Shown here: piece after piece, positions 40,832 to 49,889 of the stretch | Layout of the letters: the number at the start of each line of letters is the position of its first letter | Position numbering within the stretch: position 1 is the stretch's first letter | Origin: Sphingomonas sp. BK580 | GTDB lineage: Bacteria > Pseudomonadota > Alphaproteobacteria > Sphingomonadales > Sphingomonadaceae | Length of the DNA stretch: 64,000 bases | Direction of reading: 5' to 3' | NCBI RefSeq assembly: GCF_014194975.1 | Contig: NZ_JACIAY010000002.1 | Coordinates: 62,001-126,000, forward strand | Notes under the pieces: model-generated | The model's database searches: none | Told to the model about the DNA's origin: nothing | Seen by the model: only the letters and a program-made list of their open reading frames with translations | Translations under genes and position numbers: made by a program

Positions 40832-41350
40832 ATGACATTGGCCGAGATGAAGGAGTTCGCCAGCTTCGCGGCGGCGACGCAGCGGTACGTGCGGCGCAGC
40901 CTCGACGTCGGGCTCGACCGCGACGACGCGATGACGCGCTGGTCGCGCGACGTGGTCGAGGCGGCGAGCATCCGCGCGCAGGCGCATCACTACCGCCGCC
41001 TGCCAGCGATCCGCGCGCTGGTGCCCGACGACAGCGGGCTCGAGGCCGCCGAGCAGCTGCTCGCACCGCTGATCACGCTCTCTGCCTTCGACCTGGGGCA
41101 GGGGCGGATCACCACCTTCTCGGCCTATCGTTTCCTCTACGAGCGGCTGGTCGGCGCGCAGGTGCGGCCTTGGCTGCCCTCGGCCTTCTGTGCCGCGGCG
41201 GCGATGCCGCACCTCCACCCGGAGCTGCGGCGCGCGCTGCTCCAGTCGATCAGCGAGGCGGCGGCGACCGCCTCGGGCTGGTCGTCGCGCCAGCCGGCTT
41301 TCTTCCCGGCCTGGGTCGAGAAGGTCGACGTGACCGCGCTACCCCACTGA
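40832..41350 (+). CDS. Hypothetical protein
   Basis: A 172-residue cytosolic protein that I do not recognise. It is mostly helical and Ala/Arg-rich (SFAAATQRYVRRSLDVGLDRDDAMTRWSRDVVEAA), with a C-terminal half containing AYRFLYERLVGAQVRPWLPSAFCAAAAMPHLHPELRRALLQS and a Trp-rich end (GWSSRQPAFFPAWVEKV). No signal peptide or membrane segment is seen. The ATG at 40832 is chosen because the codons upstream overlap the AT-rich promoter-like region. It stands alone, in front of a 184-base gap and the convergent extensin-like gene. Confidence 0.6.
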   Translation: MTLAEMKEFASFAAATQRYVRRSLDVGLDRDDAMTRWSRDVVEAASIRAQAHHYRRLPAIRALVPDDSGLEAAEQLLAPLITLSAFDLGQGRITTFSAYRFLYERLVGAQVRPWLPSAFCAAAAMPHLHPELRRALLQSISEAAATASGWSSRQPAFFPAWVEKVDVTALPH

Positions 41351-41534
41351 GCCGCTGGCGCCGCGATCGCGTCGGGGGGCGCGGCCGCGGCGGCGGATGG
41401 AGCTGGCGCTGCTCGCCGATCATGCCGCGCGGATCACGCCGCCTGACGCGTTTCCGGCCGCGCGTGGAAGTAGAAGGACCGTCGTTCCCGCCCGCGCCTC
41501 GATCTCGTTCCTCGCGTGCGACGAGGACGTCACG

Positions 41535-42386
41535 CTACCGGCATGCGCGCCAGCCCGTCGCGCCACGTGCGGCCTGATCGAGGTGGAGGTGGTCGCGGTG
41601 CGCGGCGTTATAGTCCGGTGAGAGCACCGTCGCGAAGACCCGGCACGCACCGTCGCGCACGTCGCGCAGGAACGCCGCTCTGGCACCTTCGCCGTGCCAG
41701 TCGTGCAGGACGCTGATGCGCCTCCCGTCTTCGAGCCGAAAGCCGGCGACGTCGAGCGCGTTGGCGGTGGCATGTTCGCTCCAGCCGCCGCTGCTGCGAC
41801 CGTACAGGCGACGGCAGGCGTAGCTGCCGAGATGGTCGATCCGGCTGACGCGCGCGCCGAAGTGACGCTGCGCCGCGGGCGCGACGACGTCCCATTCCCA
41901 CATCGCCAGTGCCGCGGCGACGGGGCAGCTGACGGCGACGGTCGCGGGCGCGAGCGCGATCTGCCGGGCGCCGCCACGCTCGAGCCGCACCGCCGACTCG
42001 TAGCCGCACTGCGCCTGCGCGGGCCGCCGCGGCGGCATGGCGGCGTAGCGCACGCCCGCCTGGGTGAGCAGCGCACTGCACCGCACCGGCTGCTCGCCCA
42101 GCGCGACGAGCTTCCGCCCGGTGAACAGGCCGACCGGCTGGCCTAGCTCGAGCGGTGCCCAGGGCAGGTCCTGCGGCCGCCCGCGCAGGCCGCTCCATGC
42201 CACCAGCGCCGCCGCGGCGAGCAGCGCCAGCGCCGTCGCCGCCGTGAGCGCGCGCCGCGCGCCGCGTAACAGGCGCGCGCCGTTGCTCAGCCGCGTCGCA
42301 CGCGATCCACCGGTTCGGCGGTGACGGGGTAGCCGAGATCGTCCGGGATGCAGAGGTGGTCGACTCCGTCGCGAGGCTCGATCCAC
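41535..42386 (-). CDS. Extensin-like family protein
   Basis: A membrane-anchored or exported protein with the bacterial extensin-like C-terminal domain, a fold related to D-Ala-D-Ala carboxypeptidases. The key blocks are CGYESAVRL, VSCPVAAALAMWEWDVV, SYACRRLYGRSSGGWSEHATANALDVAGF (with the family S.HA.A.A.D motif) and YNAAHRDHLHLD, where the His and Asp may bind metal. A hydrophobic segment (ALTAATALALLAAAALVAW) precedes. The start is uncertain: the only standard start before that segment is GTG at 42384-42386, deep in the NUDIX gene, while a CTG at 42288-42290 overlaps the NUDIX stop and would put the hydrophobic segment near the N-terminus. Confidence 0.8.
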   Translation of the reverse strand: MDRASRRSRPPLHPGRSRLPRHRRTGGSRATRLSNGARLLRGARRALTAATALALLAAAALVAWSGLRGRPQDLPWAPLELGQPVGLFTGRKLVALGEQPVRCSALLTQAGVRYAAMPPRRPAQAQCGYESAVRLERGGARQIALAPATVAVSCPVAAALAMWEWDVVAPAAQRHFGARVSRIDHLGSYACRRLYGRSSGGWSEHATANALDVAGFRLEDGRRISVLHDWHGEGARAAFLRDVRDGACRVFATVLSPDYNAAHRDHLHLDQAARGATGWRACR

Positions 42387-43054
42387 GGCGTGATCCGCCG
42401 CAGCGGCGTGGCGCGCGCGTGCGCCACCGCCTCGTCATAGCTCGCGAACTGCGCCAGCCGTTCCAAGTTGCGCCGGGTCGGGAAGATCAGCGCGCGCTCG
42501 CCGCGCGCGGCGGCGGCGAGGATGTCGCGCGCGCTGGCCCAGTCGAGGCGCACGTTCTCGCTCGAGTCGACCCGCGCGGGCGGGGCGTCGGCGGGCAGGC
42601 GGGCGAGGTAGAAGAGCGTGTCGAACACGCGCGCGTGGCGCTCACCCGGCCGCCAGTGCGCGAACGGTACGAGGCGGCCGAGATCGAGCGCCACGTCGCC
42701 CAGCGCGTCGGCCAATGTCGCGCCCTCCTGAAGCGCGGCGCGGATCGCCTGGACGCGGGTCGGCTCAGCCACACCGAGCGCGACGCCGGTCTCCTCGATC
42801 GTCTCGCGGATCGCGGCGAGGCGCGCGGCGGCGTCGGCCGGCGCGGTCGATCCGAGCGTGCCGGCGAGCGCCACGTCGCCCGGGTCGATCCGCCCGCCGG
42901 GGAAGACGGTGGCACCGGGCGCGAAGGCGAGCCGGGATGAGCGCTCTACGATCAGCAGCTCGGACGGCGCATCGGCGCGGTCGCGGAACACGATCAGCGT
43001 CGCGGCGGGGATCGCCGGCGGCAGCGTCGCGTCAGGTTCGATATCGGTGGTCAT
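42287..43054 (-). CDS. NUDIX hydrolase, NUDT7/19-like with inserted segment
   Basis: A 255-residue NUDIX-superfamily hydrolase. The strand-loop start AATLIVFRDRADAPSELLIVERSS and VFPGGRIDPGD lead into the NUDIX box, whose helix AAIRETIEETGVAL carries the REXXEE core but is separated from the GG by about 20 extra residues. That inserted arrangement resembles the NUDT19/NUDT7 group, some of which act on CoA derivatives. The C-terminal part (PFAHWRPGERHARVFDTLFYLARLP, ENVRLDWASARDIL) also fits this group. GGGGAG lies before the ATG. The extensin-like gene follows on the same strand. Confidence 0.85.
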   Translation of the reverse strand: MTTDIEPDATLPPAIPAATLIVFRDRADAPSELLIVERSSRLAFAPGATVFPGGRIDPGDVALAGTLGSTAPADAAARLAAIRETIEETGVALGVAEPTRVQAIRAALQEGATLADALGDVALDLGRLVPFAHWRPGERHARVFDTLFYLARLPADAPPARVDSSENVRLDWASARDILAAAARGERALIFPTRRNLERLAQFASYDEAVAHARATPLRRITPWIEPRDGVDHLCIPDDLGYPVTAEPVDRVRRG

Positions 43055-43109
43055 GTCCGCTCCCCGCGGGGTGGGTCTCAGCGGCCGCGGTGGGGAGCGA
43101 TCGGGCGGG

Positions 43110-43185
43110 TGGTGGAGCTGAGGGGAATCGAACCCCTGACCTCTGCAGTGCGATTGCAGCGCTCTCCCATCTGAGCTACAGCCCC
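43110..43185 (-). tRNA. tRNA-Ala (anticodon CGC)
   Basis: The minus strand folds as a complete cloverleaf: acceptor GGGGCTG/CAGCTCC with one G-T pair, D-arm GCTC..GAGC, anticodon stem CTGCA/TGCAG with loop ATCGCAC (anticodon CGC), and T-arm AGGGG-TTCGAAT-CCCCT. The 3' CCA is encoded (43110-43112). The CGC anticodon reads GCG, a frequent codon in this GC-rich genome. Confidence 0.96.
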
Positions 43186-43313
43186 GCCCGCTTCCCCAGC
43201 ATCGCCGGGGAGCGCCGCCCTTAGCCGGCGCATCCGGGGCATGCAACACGGAATCGCTCCCGCCCGAGAAATCCTGCCGCGATGGCGAGCCGTTGGCCGA
43301 TCGCGACGAGGCG

Positions 43314-43333
43314 CCGTTGCGGCAGCGCAACGG
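43314..43333. promoter_or_regulatory. Perfect hairpin upstream of the DUF2171 gene
   Basis: CCGTTGCG-GCAG-CGCAACGG, an 8-pair stem with a four-base loop, lies 90 bases before the start of the DUF2171 gene. It could be an operator or leader hairpin. A GGAAC follows at 43336 but lacks a good CGTT partner. Confidence 0.35.
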
Positions 43334-43422
43334 TAGGAACGAACCGCCGGGCTGATCCTTATCAGGTTGCTCGCTCGCGACGACGCAACGCGCCGCGCGA
43401 CGTGTCACGTAGGAGAACCATC

Positions 43423-44763
43423 ATGGGTTACGAACGCAATCCGCGCGGTACCAATTCGCAGGGCGATTACTACGGCCGCAGTGAGGCTCAGGATTACGGC
43501 CGCGACTACGGCTCGGGCCGCAACCAGAGCTATTCGAGCGCGCGCGACTATCAGGCCGCCGGCTCGTTCGACCGCGACGACGATGATCGCGGGTCCTACG
43601 GTCGCCGCGAGTACGGCAATGCCGGCTACGCCCGCGGCTACCGCGACGAGAACCGCGGTGATCGCAACTACGGTGATCGCAACTACGACGACCGCAGCTA
43701 CGGCGACCGCGGCTACGGCGAGGGCGGTTTCGGCGGCGGTGATCGCGGCCGCTACGGTGCGCAGCAATACGGCCAGTCGGGCTACGGCCAGGATCGCGAC
43801 CGCTTCCAGCGGCAGGATTACGGCAACCAGAACTACGGCAACCGCGGCTACGGGCAGCAGGGCCGCGGCTACGGTCAGCAGGGGCAGGGTAGCAGCGAGT
43901 ATCACGGCAGCTATGCCTCGGACGGGCGGCGCTTCGAAGACGTCGGTTCGCGCCGTCATGCGGACGACGACGACTACCGCGGGCGCCAGCAGGGCGGCCG
44001 CGACTATGGCCGGCAGCCGCAGGGCTATGACTATGACGAGCGCGGCTTCCTCGCGCGCGCCGGGGATGAGGTGCGCAGCTGGTTCGGCGATGAGGAGGCC
44101 GAGCGCCGCCGCGAGGCCGACAACCGCTACGATGAGCGCTACTACAACCAGCGGAACGACGGCGACCGCGACCGCGACCGCGACGGCGATTACCACAGCT
44201 GGCGCTCGAGCCAGATCGCGTCGTTCGACCGCGACTATGACGAGTACCGCCAGGAGAACCGCACCAAGTTCCACAACGAGTTCGCTTCGTGGCGCACCGA
44301 GCGCCAGGGCCAGCGGGACTCGCTCGACAAGGTGCAGGAGCACGACGAGGTCGTCGGCTCCGACGGCAGCCATGTCGGCACCGTCGACAAGGTGCGCGGC
44401 GATCGCATCCTGCTGACCAAGAACGACGCCGACGCGGGTGGTCAGCACCACTCGATCCCGTCGCGCTGGATCAAGTCGGTCGAGGACAAGAAGGTCACGC
44501 TGAGCAAGACCGCGGACGAGGCCAAGCAGCACTGGCGTACCGAGGAGAAGAACCAGGCGATGTTCGGCTACGGCGATCGCGGCAGTGACGGCGACCGCCA
44601 GCGCGACAGCGCGCTGAGCAGCGGCACGACCTCGGGCACGAGTGCGACGTCGGGCGGCAGCACGACCGGCGGCGCCACTTCCGGTGCGACGTCGGGGTCG
44701 GCGGCCACGGGCGACAGCACCGGGTCGACCAACCTCAACCGCAGCTTCTCGGGCACGTACTGA
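43423..44763 (+). CDS. Tyr/Gly/Arg-rich low-complexity protein with DUF2171 domain
   Basis: A 446-residue protein in clear parts. Residues 1-215 are low complexity: dozens of YG, DR, RG and NYG units (for example NYGNRGYGQQGRGYG), rich in Tyr, Gly, Arg, Asp and Gln. Next comes a charged block with the motif RSWFGDEEAERRREAD, then a WR-rich helix (SFDRDYDEYRQENRTKFHNEFASWRTER). At about 305-370 is a DUF2171 domain (HDEVVGSDGSHVGTVDKVRGDRILLTK, HSIPSRWIKSVEDKKVTL), a PRC-barrel-like fold. A Ser/Gly/Thr-rich tail ends it. AGGAG precedes the ATG, and a strong terminator follows. No signal peptide is seen, so it is probably cytosolic. Function unknown; RGG-like regions often bind RNA or condense. 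Confidence 0.85.
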   Translation: MGYERNPRGTNSQGDYYGRSEAQDYGRDYGSGRNQSYSSARDYQAAGSFDRDDDDRGSYGRREYGNAGYARGYRDENRGDRNYGDRNYDDRSYGDRGYGEGGFGGGDRGRYGAQQYGQSGYGQDRDRFQRQDYGNQNYGNRGYGQQGRGYGQQGQGSSEYHGSYASDGRRFEDVGSRRHADDDDYRGRQQGGRDYGRQPQGYDYDERGFLARAGDEVRSWFGDEEAERRREADNRYDERYYNQRNDGDRDRDRDGDYHSWRSSQIASFDRDYDEYRQENRTKFHNEFASWRTERQGQRDSLDKVQEHDEVVGSDGSHVGTVDKVRGDRILLTKNDADAGGQHHSIPSRWIKSVEDKKVTLSKTADEAKQHWRTEEKNQAMFGYGDRGSDGDRQRDSALSSGTTSGTSATSGGSTTGGATSGATSGSAATGDSTGSTNLNRSFSGTY

Positions 44764-44805
44764 GCCGAGCTGATCGCATTCGCGGGTCACCGACCCATGC
44801 GGTGA

Positions 44806-44835
44806 GAAACCCCGGGCGGCGACGCCCGGGGTTTC
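44806..44835 (+). terminator. Intrinsic terminator after the DUF2171 gene
   Basis: GAAACCCCGGGCG (44806-44818) and CGCCCGGGGTTTC (44823-44835) form a perfect 13-pair stem with a GCGA loop, followed by TTCTC. The A-tract on the 5' side makes it likely to work in both directions. Confidence 0.9.
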
Positions 44836-44907
44836 TTCTCGATCTGTGAGGGGGCGGACGGTTCCGGACCGAACAGTCAGGCGCGACGTCGCGGCATCGA
44901 ACGCGCT

Positions 44908-45966
44908 CTACTGCATCGCTTTCGAGTCGATCGTCACCTGCTTGCCGAGTGCGCTGCCGAGCGGTCGCTGCTTGCTGATGTCCTCGAACACCTGCTTGGG
45001 CGTGGGCAGCGCGGTGAAGGACGGGAAAGTGAGCGTGCGACCGTCGACGTCGCTGAGCGTCACCGCCCAGGTCGACGCCTTGACCAGTCGCTCGCCGGCA
45101 CGCTGCTGCGCCGCGAACTGCGACGCCACGCTCAGCCGCGTCCAGGCGACCCGACCGGCATCCTGGAGCGCGAGACCAAAGCCGTCGGTCTCGTCCTCGC
45201 GGCGATAAGCGGCGAAGCCGTCACCGGGCTCTCCCTCACGGCACCACGGGCGCGTGGAGACTGGTGCGGGCTCGGTCTTCTTCTCCTCCACCGCCATGGC
45301 ACCGAGGAACGACAGGAGCAGGTCGGTCGTCTCGGGCTTGACCATCTTGGCCTTGCCGTAGGCGAGCGCGGATGGGCAGGCCACGATCGGCGCGGCCGGG
45401 TGCGCCGCGGCGTCCTGGGGAAGGCGGAGCGCGGTGACGAAGTCGGTGAGCTGTCGGTCGAGGGTGGCGCTGTTCCCGCGCCCGGTCATGCGCAGCACCA
45501 TTAGCCACTCGCCCAGCGGCATGACCGCCAGCGCAGTGCTGCGATTGGGGCCGTCGACGATCGCGTAGGTCTGGCGCAATGCCGCCGGGATCGTCCCGCT
45601 CGCGACGAAAGCGATCGGCGCCTCGCTCGCCGGTGCGGCGTGACGGAAGAGATCGCGCGTCTCGAGCGCCGCTCGGGCCCGATCGAACCACACTGGTACC
45701 TCGGGTAAGGCCGAGTGGAACAGGTATAGCGTGGCGAACGTGGCGTGGTCGGCACTCTCGAACTGAGCGGTGACGTCATGCTCGGTCTCGGTCGAATCGC
45801 TGAGCGAGCGGCGAGTCAGGCCGGCGACTTGCGGACGCAGCACGACCCGGGTCTGCGCGTGCATCCAGCCCTTGTCCGCGGGCACCGCCAGTGTGCGCGC
45901 CGCGCCCGCCGCGGGGCTCCCGAGAAAGGCCGCCAGCGTCAGCGTCACTCCGACCATCGTCCGCAT
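44908..45966 (-). CDS. Secreted hypothetical protein
   Basis: A 352-residue protein with a signal peptide (MVGVTLTLAAFLGSPAAGA) and no family I recognise. The mature part is a mixed alpha/beta sequence with few hydrophobic runs, three cysteines (ACPS, PWCREG) and a C-terminal half that reads like a repeated beta fold (TLSDVDGRTLTFPSF). GGGGGAAG precedes the ATG. Its job is unknown; the export signal places it in the periplasm or outside. It stands between a terminator and the chemoreceptor gene on the same strand, 85 bases downstream of the latter. Confidence 0.72.
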   Translation of the reverse strand: MRTMVGVTLTLAAFLGSPAAGAARTLAVPADKGWMHAQTRVVLRPQVAGLTRRSLSDSTETEHDVTAQFESADHATFATLYLFHSALPEVPVWFDRARAALETRDLFRHAAPASEAPIAFVASGTIPAALRQTYAIVDGPNRSTALAVMPLGEWLMVLRMTGRGNSATLDRQLTDFVTALRLPQDAAAHPAAPIVACPSALAYGKAKMVKPETTDLLLSFLGAMAVEEKKTEPAPVSTRPWCREGEPGDGFAAYRREDETDGFGLALQDAGRVAWTRLSVASQFAAQQRAGERLVKASTWAVTLSDVDGRTLTFPSFTALPTPKQVFEDISKQRPLGSALGKQVTIDSKAMQ

Positions 45967-46051
45967 CGCGCTTCCCCCACGGTCTGCTCCGCCCGCGGTC
46001 AGTCTAGCGGCATCGTGAGAGGCGTGACACCACCATCTTCTCCGGATCGGG

Positions 46052-47812
46052 TCAGGCGGCGAGCGGGCGGCGCGGCTCGATCCGGGTGCTCGCGCGGATG
46101 TCGACGACGAAGCGCGACACTTCCTGGGTGAGCGAATCGGCCTCGGTCTCGAGGTTACGCGCGACCGCGGTGATCTCCTCCACCATCGCGGCATTCTGCT
46201 GCGTCACGCCGTCGATCTGGTTGAGCGCCACGTCGATCTGATCGAGTCCGCTGGCCTGCGCGCGAGCCGAGCTCGCGATCTCCGCGACGAGACCGCCGAT
46301 CGCGCCGATCTGCCCGGTGATCCGCTCCAGCGCGGCGCCGGTCTCGTTGACGAGGCGGACGCTGGTATCGACCTGCTCGCCGCTCTGCGTGATGCGCTGG
46401 CGCACGTCGGTGGCGGCGTCGGCACAGCGTGCGGCGAGCGCGCGCACCTCGTTGGCGACCACAGCGAAGCCCTTGCCCGCGTCGCCGGCGCGCGCTGCCT
46501 CGACTCCAGCGTTGAGCGCGAGCAGGTTGGTCTGGAAGGCGATCGCGTCGATCACGGCGATGATCGCGCCGATCTCGGCCGAGGCCTGCTCCAGCCGCCC
46601 CATCGCCGCGACCGCGTCGCGCACGACCGTGCCGCCGCGCTGCGCCTCGTCGTGTACCGTCTCCATCGCCTCATGTGCCTTGAAGGCGCCGTCGGCGGCC
46701 TGGCGCATCGTGCCGGCGATCTCGGTCATCGCCGCCGAGGTTTCCTCGAGGCTCGCGGCCTGGTGCTCGGTGCGGCGGGAGAGGTCGTCGGAAGCCTGGC
46801 TCAGCTCGGCGGTGTGGCCATGTACCGCCGCGCTGCCGTCGCGGATCGCACCGATCGCGCCGCGGATCTCGTCGAGCGCGTTGTTGTAGTCGGCGCGCAG
46901 TCGCTCGTAGCTCTCGGGGAAGGGGCCGTCGATGCGGGCGGTGAGCTGCCCCGCCGCGAGCGCGGCGAGATGGCGCGCGAGCGTCTCGACGACCTCGTGC
47001 TGCTCCGCGTCCGCCCGGGCCTTGGCCAGCGCTCCCTCACGAAACACGCTGACCGACTTGGCCATCGTCCCGATCTCGTCGGCGCGGTCGAGCCCGGGTA
47101 CGCTGACCTGGAGCTGCCCGCGCGCGATCTGCTCCATGGCGCCGCGCATCTCGCCCAGCGGCCGGAACATGCGCCGCGTCACGGCGAGGCAGCTCAGTGC
47201 CGCGACGACGGTGACGAGGAGCGCGGCGAGCGCGATGCTGAGCTGCACCTCGTGCAGGTCGGCGAGGAACTGCGCCGCCGGTATGCCGACGTAGAGCACG
47301 CCGATGACCTTGCCGTTGGAGTCGGTGATCGGGTCGTAGGCGGTGAAGAAGGCGGTTCCGAGGATGTCGGCCCGGCCGCGATAGGGCTTGCCGTCGCGCA
47401 GCACCGTGTCGCGCACCGCCTGGCTGGTGAGCGTGGTGCCGACCGCACGCGAACCGTCGGGATTCTTGACGTTGGTGGCGACGCGCGTGTCACCCCGGAA
47501 GATCGTGGCGGTGCCGCCGACCAGCGCTTTGACATGGTCGACCGCGGCATTGTCGCCGTTGAGCGCGTGGCTGCCCATCATCAGCGTGGCGCCGTCGAGC
47601 TGGGCGGCGCGGCCGTAGCGGTGCAGCACGTCCCAGGCGACGCGCATGTTCGCTTCCTGGCGCTCGTTGGCGCGCTGCTCGGCGTTGGCGCCGAGGATGG
47701 TGGCGGTCACGCCTGCGGTGACGAGGGCGAGCAGGCCGAGCGACAGCACGATCAGCATCGTCACCTTGGCGGACAGGCCCCGCCCCGCCAGCGTCTTCGC
47801 CACTGCTCGCAT
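46052..47812 (-). CDS. Methyl-accepting chemotaxis protein, Cache-type
   Basis: A 586-residue chemoreceptor. A membrane segment at about 17-40 ([24 protein letters not shown]) is followed by a periplasmic single Cache-like domain to about 195 ([41 protein letters not shown]), a second membrane segment ([21 protein letters not shown]), a HAMP domain at about 215-270 and the signalling domain at about 310-570, whose hairpin tip reads [37 protein letters not shown]. No other che genes are in the window. The ligand is unknown. GC drops in the promoter region upstream (47820-47920). Confidence 0.93.
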   Translation of the reverse strand: MRAVAKTLAGRGLSAKVTMLIVLSLGLLALVTAGVTATILGANAEQRANERQEANMRVAWDVLHRYGRAAQLDGATLMMGSHALNGDNAAVDHVKALVGGTATIFRGDTRVATNVKNPDGSRAVGTTLTSQAVRDTVLRDGKPYRGRADILGTAFFTAYDPITDSNGKVIGVLYVGIPAAQFLADLHEVQLSIALAALLVTVVAALSCLAVTRRMFRPLGEMRGAMEQIARGQLQVSVPGLDRADEIGTMAKSVSVFREGALAKARADAEQHEVVETLARHLAALAAGQLTARIDGPFPESYERLRADYNNALDEIRGAIGAIRDGSAAVHGHTAELSQASDDLSRRTEHQAASLEETSAAMTEIAGTMRQAADGAFKAHEAMETVHDEAQRGGTVVRDAVAAMGRLEQASAEIGAIIAVIDAIAFQTNLLALNAGVEAARAGDAGKGFAVVANEVRALAARCADAATDVRQRITQSGEQVDTSVRLVNETGAALERITGQIGAIGGLVAEIASSARAQASGLDQIDVALNQIDGVTQQNAAMVEEITAVARNLETEADSLTQEVSRFVVDIRASTRIEPRRPLAA

Positions 47813-47954
47813 GTACAGACCCGATCTTCGTTCAGCTTAAGGGGGGCGCGCCGGGCGCGCCGATCTTCGCCGTACGTGATCGAAAATACTTAAGATGCGG
47901 CTACTAATTTGGGTCAGGAGTGACCCACGGCGAGAAGAACCCCGCTCTTCTTAC

Positions 47955-48050
47955 CGTCATCCCGGACCTGTTCGGGGATCCAGCGCTCCCCTTGGGTCCG
48001 GCCGGTGAGTGCGCCGCCCCGTGGATGACGGAAGAAGTTCCGGATGACGG
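47955..48050. repeat. Degenerate REP-like palindrome
   Basis: CGTCATCCCGG at 47955 and CCGGATGACGG ending at 48050, with a further TGGATGACGG inside. It lies between the chemoreceptor promoter and the 3' end of the metallopeptidase gene and is less regular than the other copies. Confidence 0.5.
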
Positions 48051-48078
48051 TGGAAGGGGCGGGGCGGACGGCGCCCGC

Positions 48079-48990
48079 TCAGATCGCCCCCGAGAAGGTG
48101 TCGCACTGCGCCGGATCACCGCTCTCCATCCCGCGGCGCAGCCACGACTGACGCTGCGCCGAGGTGCCATGCGTGAAGCTGTCGGGCACGACGCGGCCCT
48201 GCGCCTCGCGCTGGAGCGTGTCGTCGCCGATCGCCTGCGCCGCGCGCATGCCTTCCTCGACGTCACCGGGATCGAGCCGCTGCCGGTTCTGCGCCGCCCA
48301 CACGCCCGCGTAGCAGTCCGCCTGCAGCTCGAGCCGTACCGACAGTGCGTTGCCCTCGCGCTCGCCGCCGCGCGCCTGGGCGCGCTGGACCTGGTCGGAG
48401 GTGCCGAGCAGCTTCTGGATATGGTGGCCGAACTCGTGCGCGATCACGTAATATTGCGCGAAGTCCCCCGGTGCCTTGAAGCGGTTGGTCAGCTCGTCGA
48501 AGAACTCGGTGTCGAGGTAGATGCCGTTGTCGGTCGGGCAATAGAACGGTCCCATCGCCGACATCGCCTGGCCGCAGCCGGACTGGCCGCTACCGTCGAA
48601 GAAGCGCAGCATCGGCGGGCTGAAGCGCTGGCCCTCCTTGGCGAAGATCTGCTCCCAGGTATTCTGGGCGTTGCTGAACGCCTGACAGGTCTCGCGACGC
48701 TGCGGCGAGGCATCGCAGATCTGGCGCACGCCGCCGCCTTCCGAGGTGCCGACCTGCGCGGTCGGGGCCGAGGTGCTGCCCCCGCCGCTGAGCAGACCGC
48801 CGAGGTTGCCGAGCCCGCCGAACACCGCGAGCAGCAGCAGCACCACGACGATGCCGCCGCAGCCGAAGCGGCTGCCGATGAGCGGCAGCAGCCCCAGCAG
48901 CAGCCCGCCGCCGCCGCCCCCGCCGCCCAGCCCGCCGCCGCCGCGCGCCTCGCCGACGTTGATGTCGTTGTCATAATCGTCGAGCCGCAT
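48079..48990 (-). CDS. Neutral zinc metallopeptidase, YpfJ family
   Basis: A 303-residue protein of the YpfJ/KPN_02809 zinc metallopeptidase family. A short N-terminal acidic part is followed by a glycine-rich run and one membrane segment (GCGGIVVVLLLLAVFGGLGNLGGLL). The catalytic HExxH motif is in YYVIAHEFGHHIQKLLG and the family blocks ACGQAMSAMGPFYCPTDNGIYLDTEFF, RLELQADCYAGVWA and FTHGTSAQRQSWL are complete. The catalytic domain should be periplasmic, held by the single membrane segment. Substrates are not known. Confidence 0.92.
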   Translation of the reverse strand: MRLDDYDNDINVGEARGGGGLGGGGGGGGLLLGLLPLIGSRFGCGGIVVVLLLLAVFGGLGNLGGLLSGGGSTSAPTAQVGTSEGGGVRQICDASPQRRETCQAFSNAQNTWEQIFAKEGQRFSPPMLRFFDGSGQSGCGQAMSAMGPFYCPTDNGIYLDTEFFDELTNRFKAPGDFAQYYVIAHEFGHHIQKLLGTSDQVQRAQARGGEREGNALSVRLELQADCYAGVWAAQNRQRLDPGDVEEGMRAAQAIGDDTLQREAQGRVVPDSFTHGTSAQRQSWLRRGMESGDPAQCDTFSGAI

Positions 48991-49103
48991 CGATCGGGTC
49001 CCCCCAGGCGTTTCGTTGCCGTCGCGGCATGAATGCGTTCAGGGGCGGGCGGGTTGCAAGCGCGGGCCCGCTCACCGATGGGGCGCGCGGAGGAGACGAG
49101 CGG

Positions 49104-49889
49104 ATGGTCCTAGCAGGCAAGAGCGCGGTGGTGACGGGGTCGACCTCGGGCATCGGCCTGGCGATCGCGCGCGCGCTCGCCGCCGAAGGTGCTCACGTGA
49201 TGATCAACGGCTTCGGCGAGGAGGCGGGGATCGCGACGGCGCTCGCCGAGCTCGCGGGAGCGAGCGGCGCCGAGGCACTGCACGACTCCGCCGACATGAG
49301 CCGACCCGACGAGATCACGGCGATGATCCAGCGCGCCCATGCCGCCTGGGGTGGCCCCGACATCCTCGTCAACAACGCCGGCATCCAGTTCGTCTCGCCC
49401 ATCGCCGACTTTCCGGCAGACAAATGGAACGCGATCCTCGCGATCGGGCTGAGCGCCCCTTTTCACGCGATCCGCGCCGCGGTGCCGCACATGCGCGCGC
49501 GCGGGTGGGGTCGGATCATCTCGACCGCCTCGGCGCACAGCCTCGTCGCCAGCCCGAACAAATCGGCCTATGTCGCCGCCAAGCACGGCCTCGTCGGCTT
49601 GACCAAGACCGTGGCGCTGGAGACCGCGACCGACGGCATCACGGCCAACTGCGTCTCGCCCGGCTATGTCTGGACGCCGTTGGTGGAGCAGCAGATCCCC
49701 GCGACGATGGCGGCGCGCGGGCTGACGCGCGAGCAGGTGATCGACGACGTGCTGCTCGCGGCGCAGCCGAGCAAGCAGTTCGTCACGTCGGAGCAGGTCG
49801 CCGCGCTCGTCCTGTTCCTGTGCGGCGACGCGGCGAGCGCGATCACAGGCGCGAACCTGTCGGTCGACGGTGGCTGGACCGCGGCGTGA
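49104..49889 (+). CDS. 3-hydroxybutyrate dehydrogenase
   Basis: An SDR of 261 residues that reversibly oxidises D-3-hydroxybutyrate to acetoacetate, used in polyhydroxybutyrate and ketone-body metabolism. NAD motif TGSTSGIGLAIA is at about residues 10-21, and NNAGIQFVSPI, KWNAILAI, ASAHSLVASPNKSAYVAAKHGLVGLTKTVALE and CVSPGYVWTPLVEQQI are the hallmark blocks of 3-hydroxybutyrate dehydrogenases. GAGGAGACGAG precedes the ATG. It overlaps the following DUF4893 gene by four bases (GTGA). Confidence 0.92.
   Translation: MVLAGKSAVVTGSTSGIGLAIARALAAEGAHVMINGFGEEAGIATALAELAGASGAEALHDSADMSRPDEITAMIQRAHAAWGGPDILVNNAGIQFVSPIADFPADKWNAILAIGLSAPFHAIRAAVPHMRARGWGRIISTASAHSLVASPNKSAYVAAKHGLVGLTKTVALETATDGITANCVSPGYVWTPLVEQQIPATMAARGLTREQVIDDVLLAAQPSKQFVTSEQVAALVLFLCGDAASAITGANLSVDGGWTAA

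Noticed and set aside
43336..43360. GGAAC followed by CCTT 16 bases later, upstream of the DUF2171 gene
   Set aside because: The -10 element deviates in the conserved GTT core. Not counted as an EcfG promoter, though weak activity is possible.
43405..44790. Minus-strand frame of 461 codons opposite the DUF2171 gene
   Set aside because: A monotonous Val/Ala/Ile sequence produced by reading the YG/DR repeats backwards; it has no start signals and crosses the terminator region.
48079..49032. Plus-strand frame over the metallopeptidase gene
   Set aside because: The minus-strand frame has the HExxH motif and all family blocks; the plus frame is His/Arg/Ala-rich shadow.
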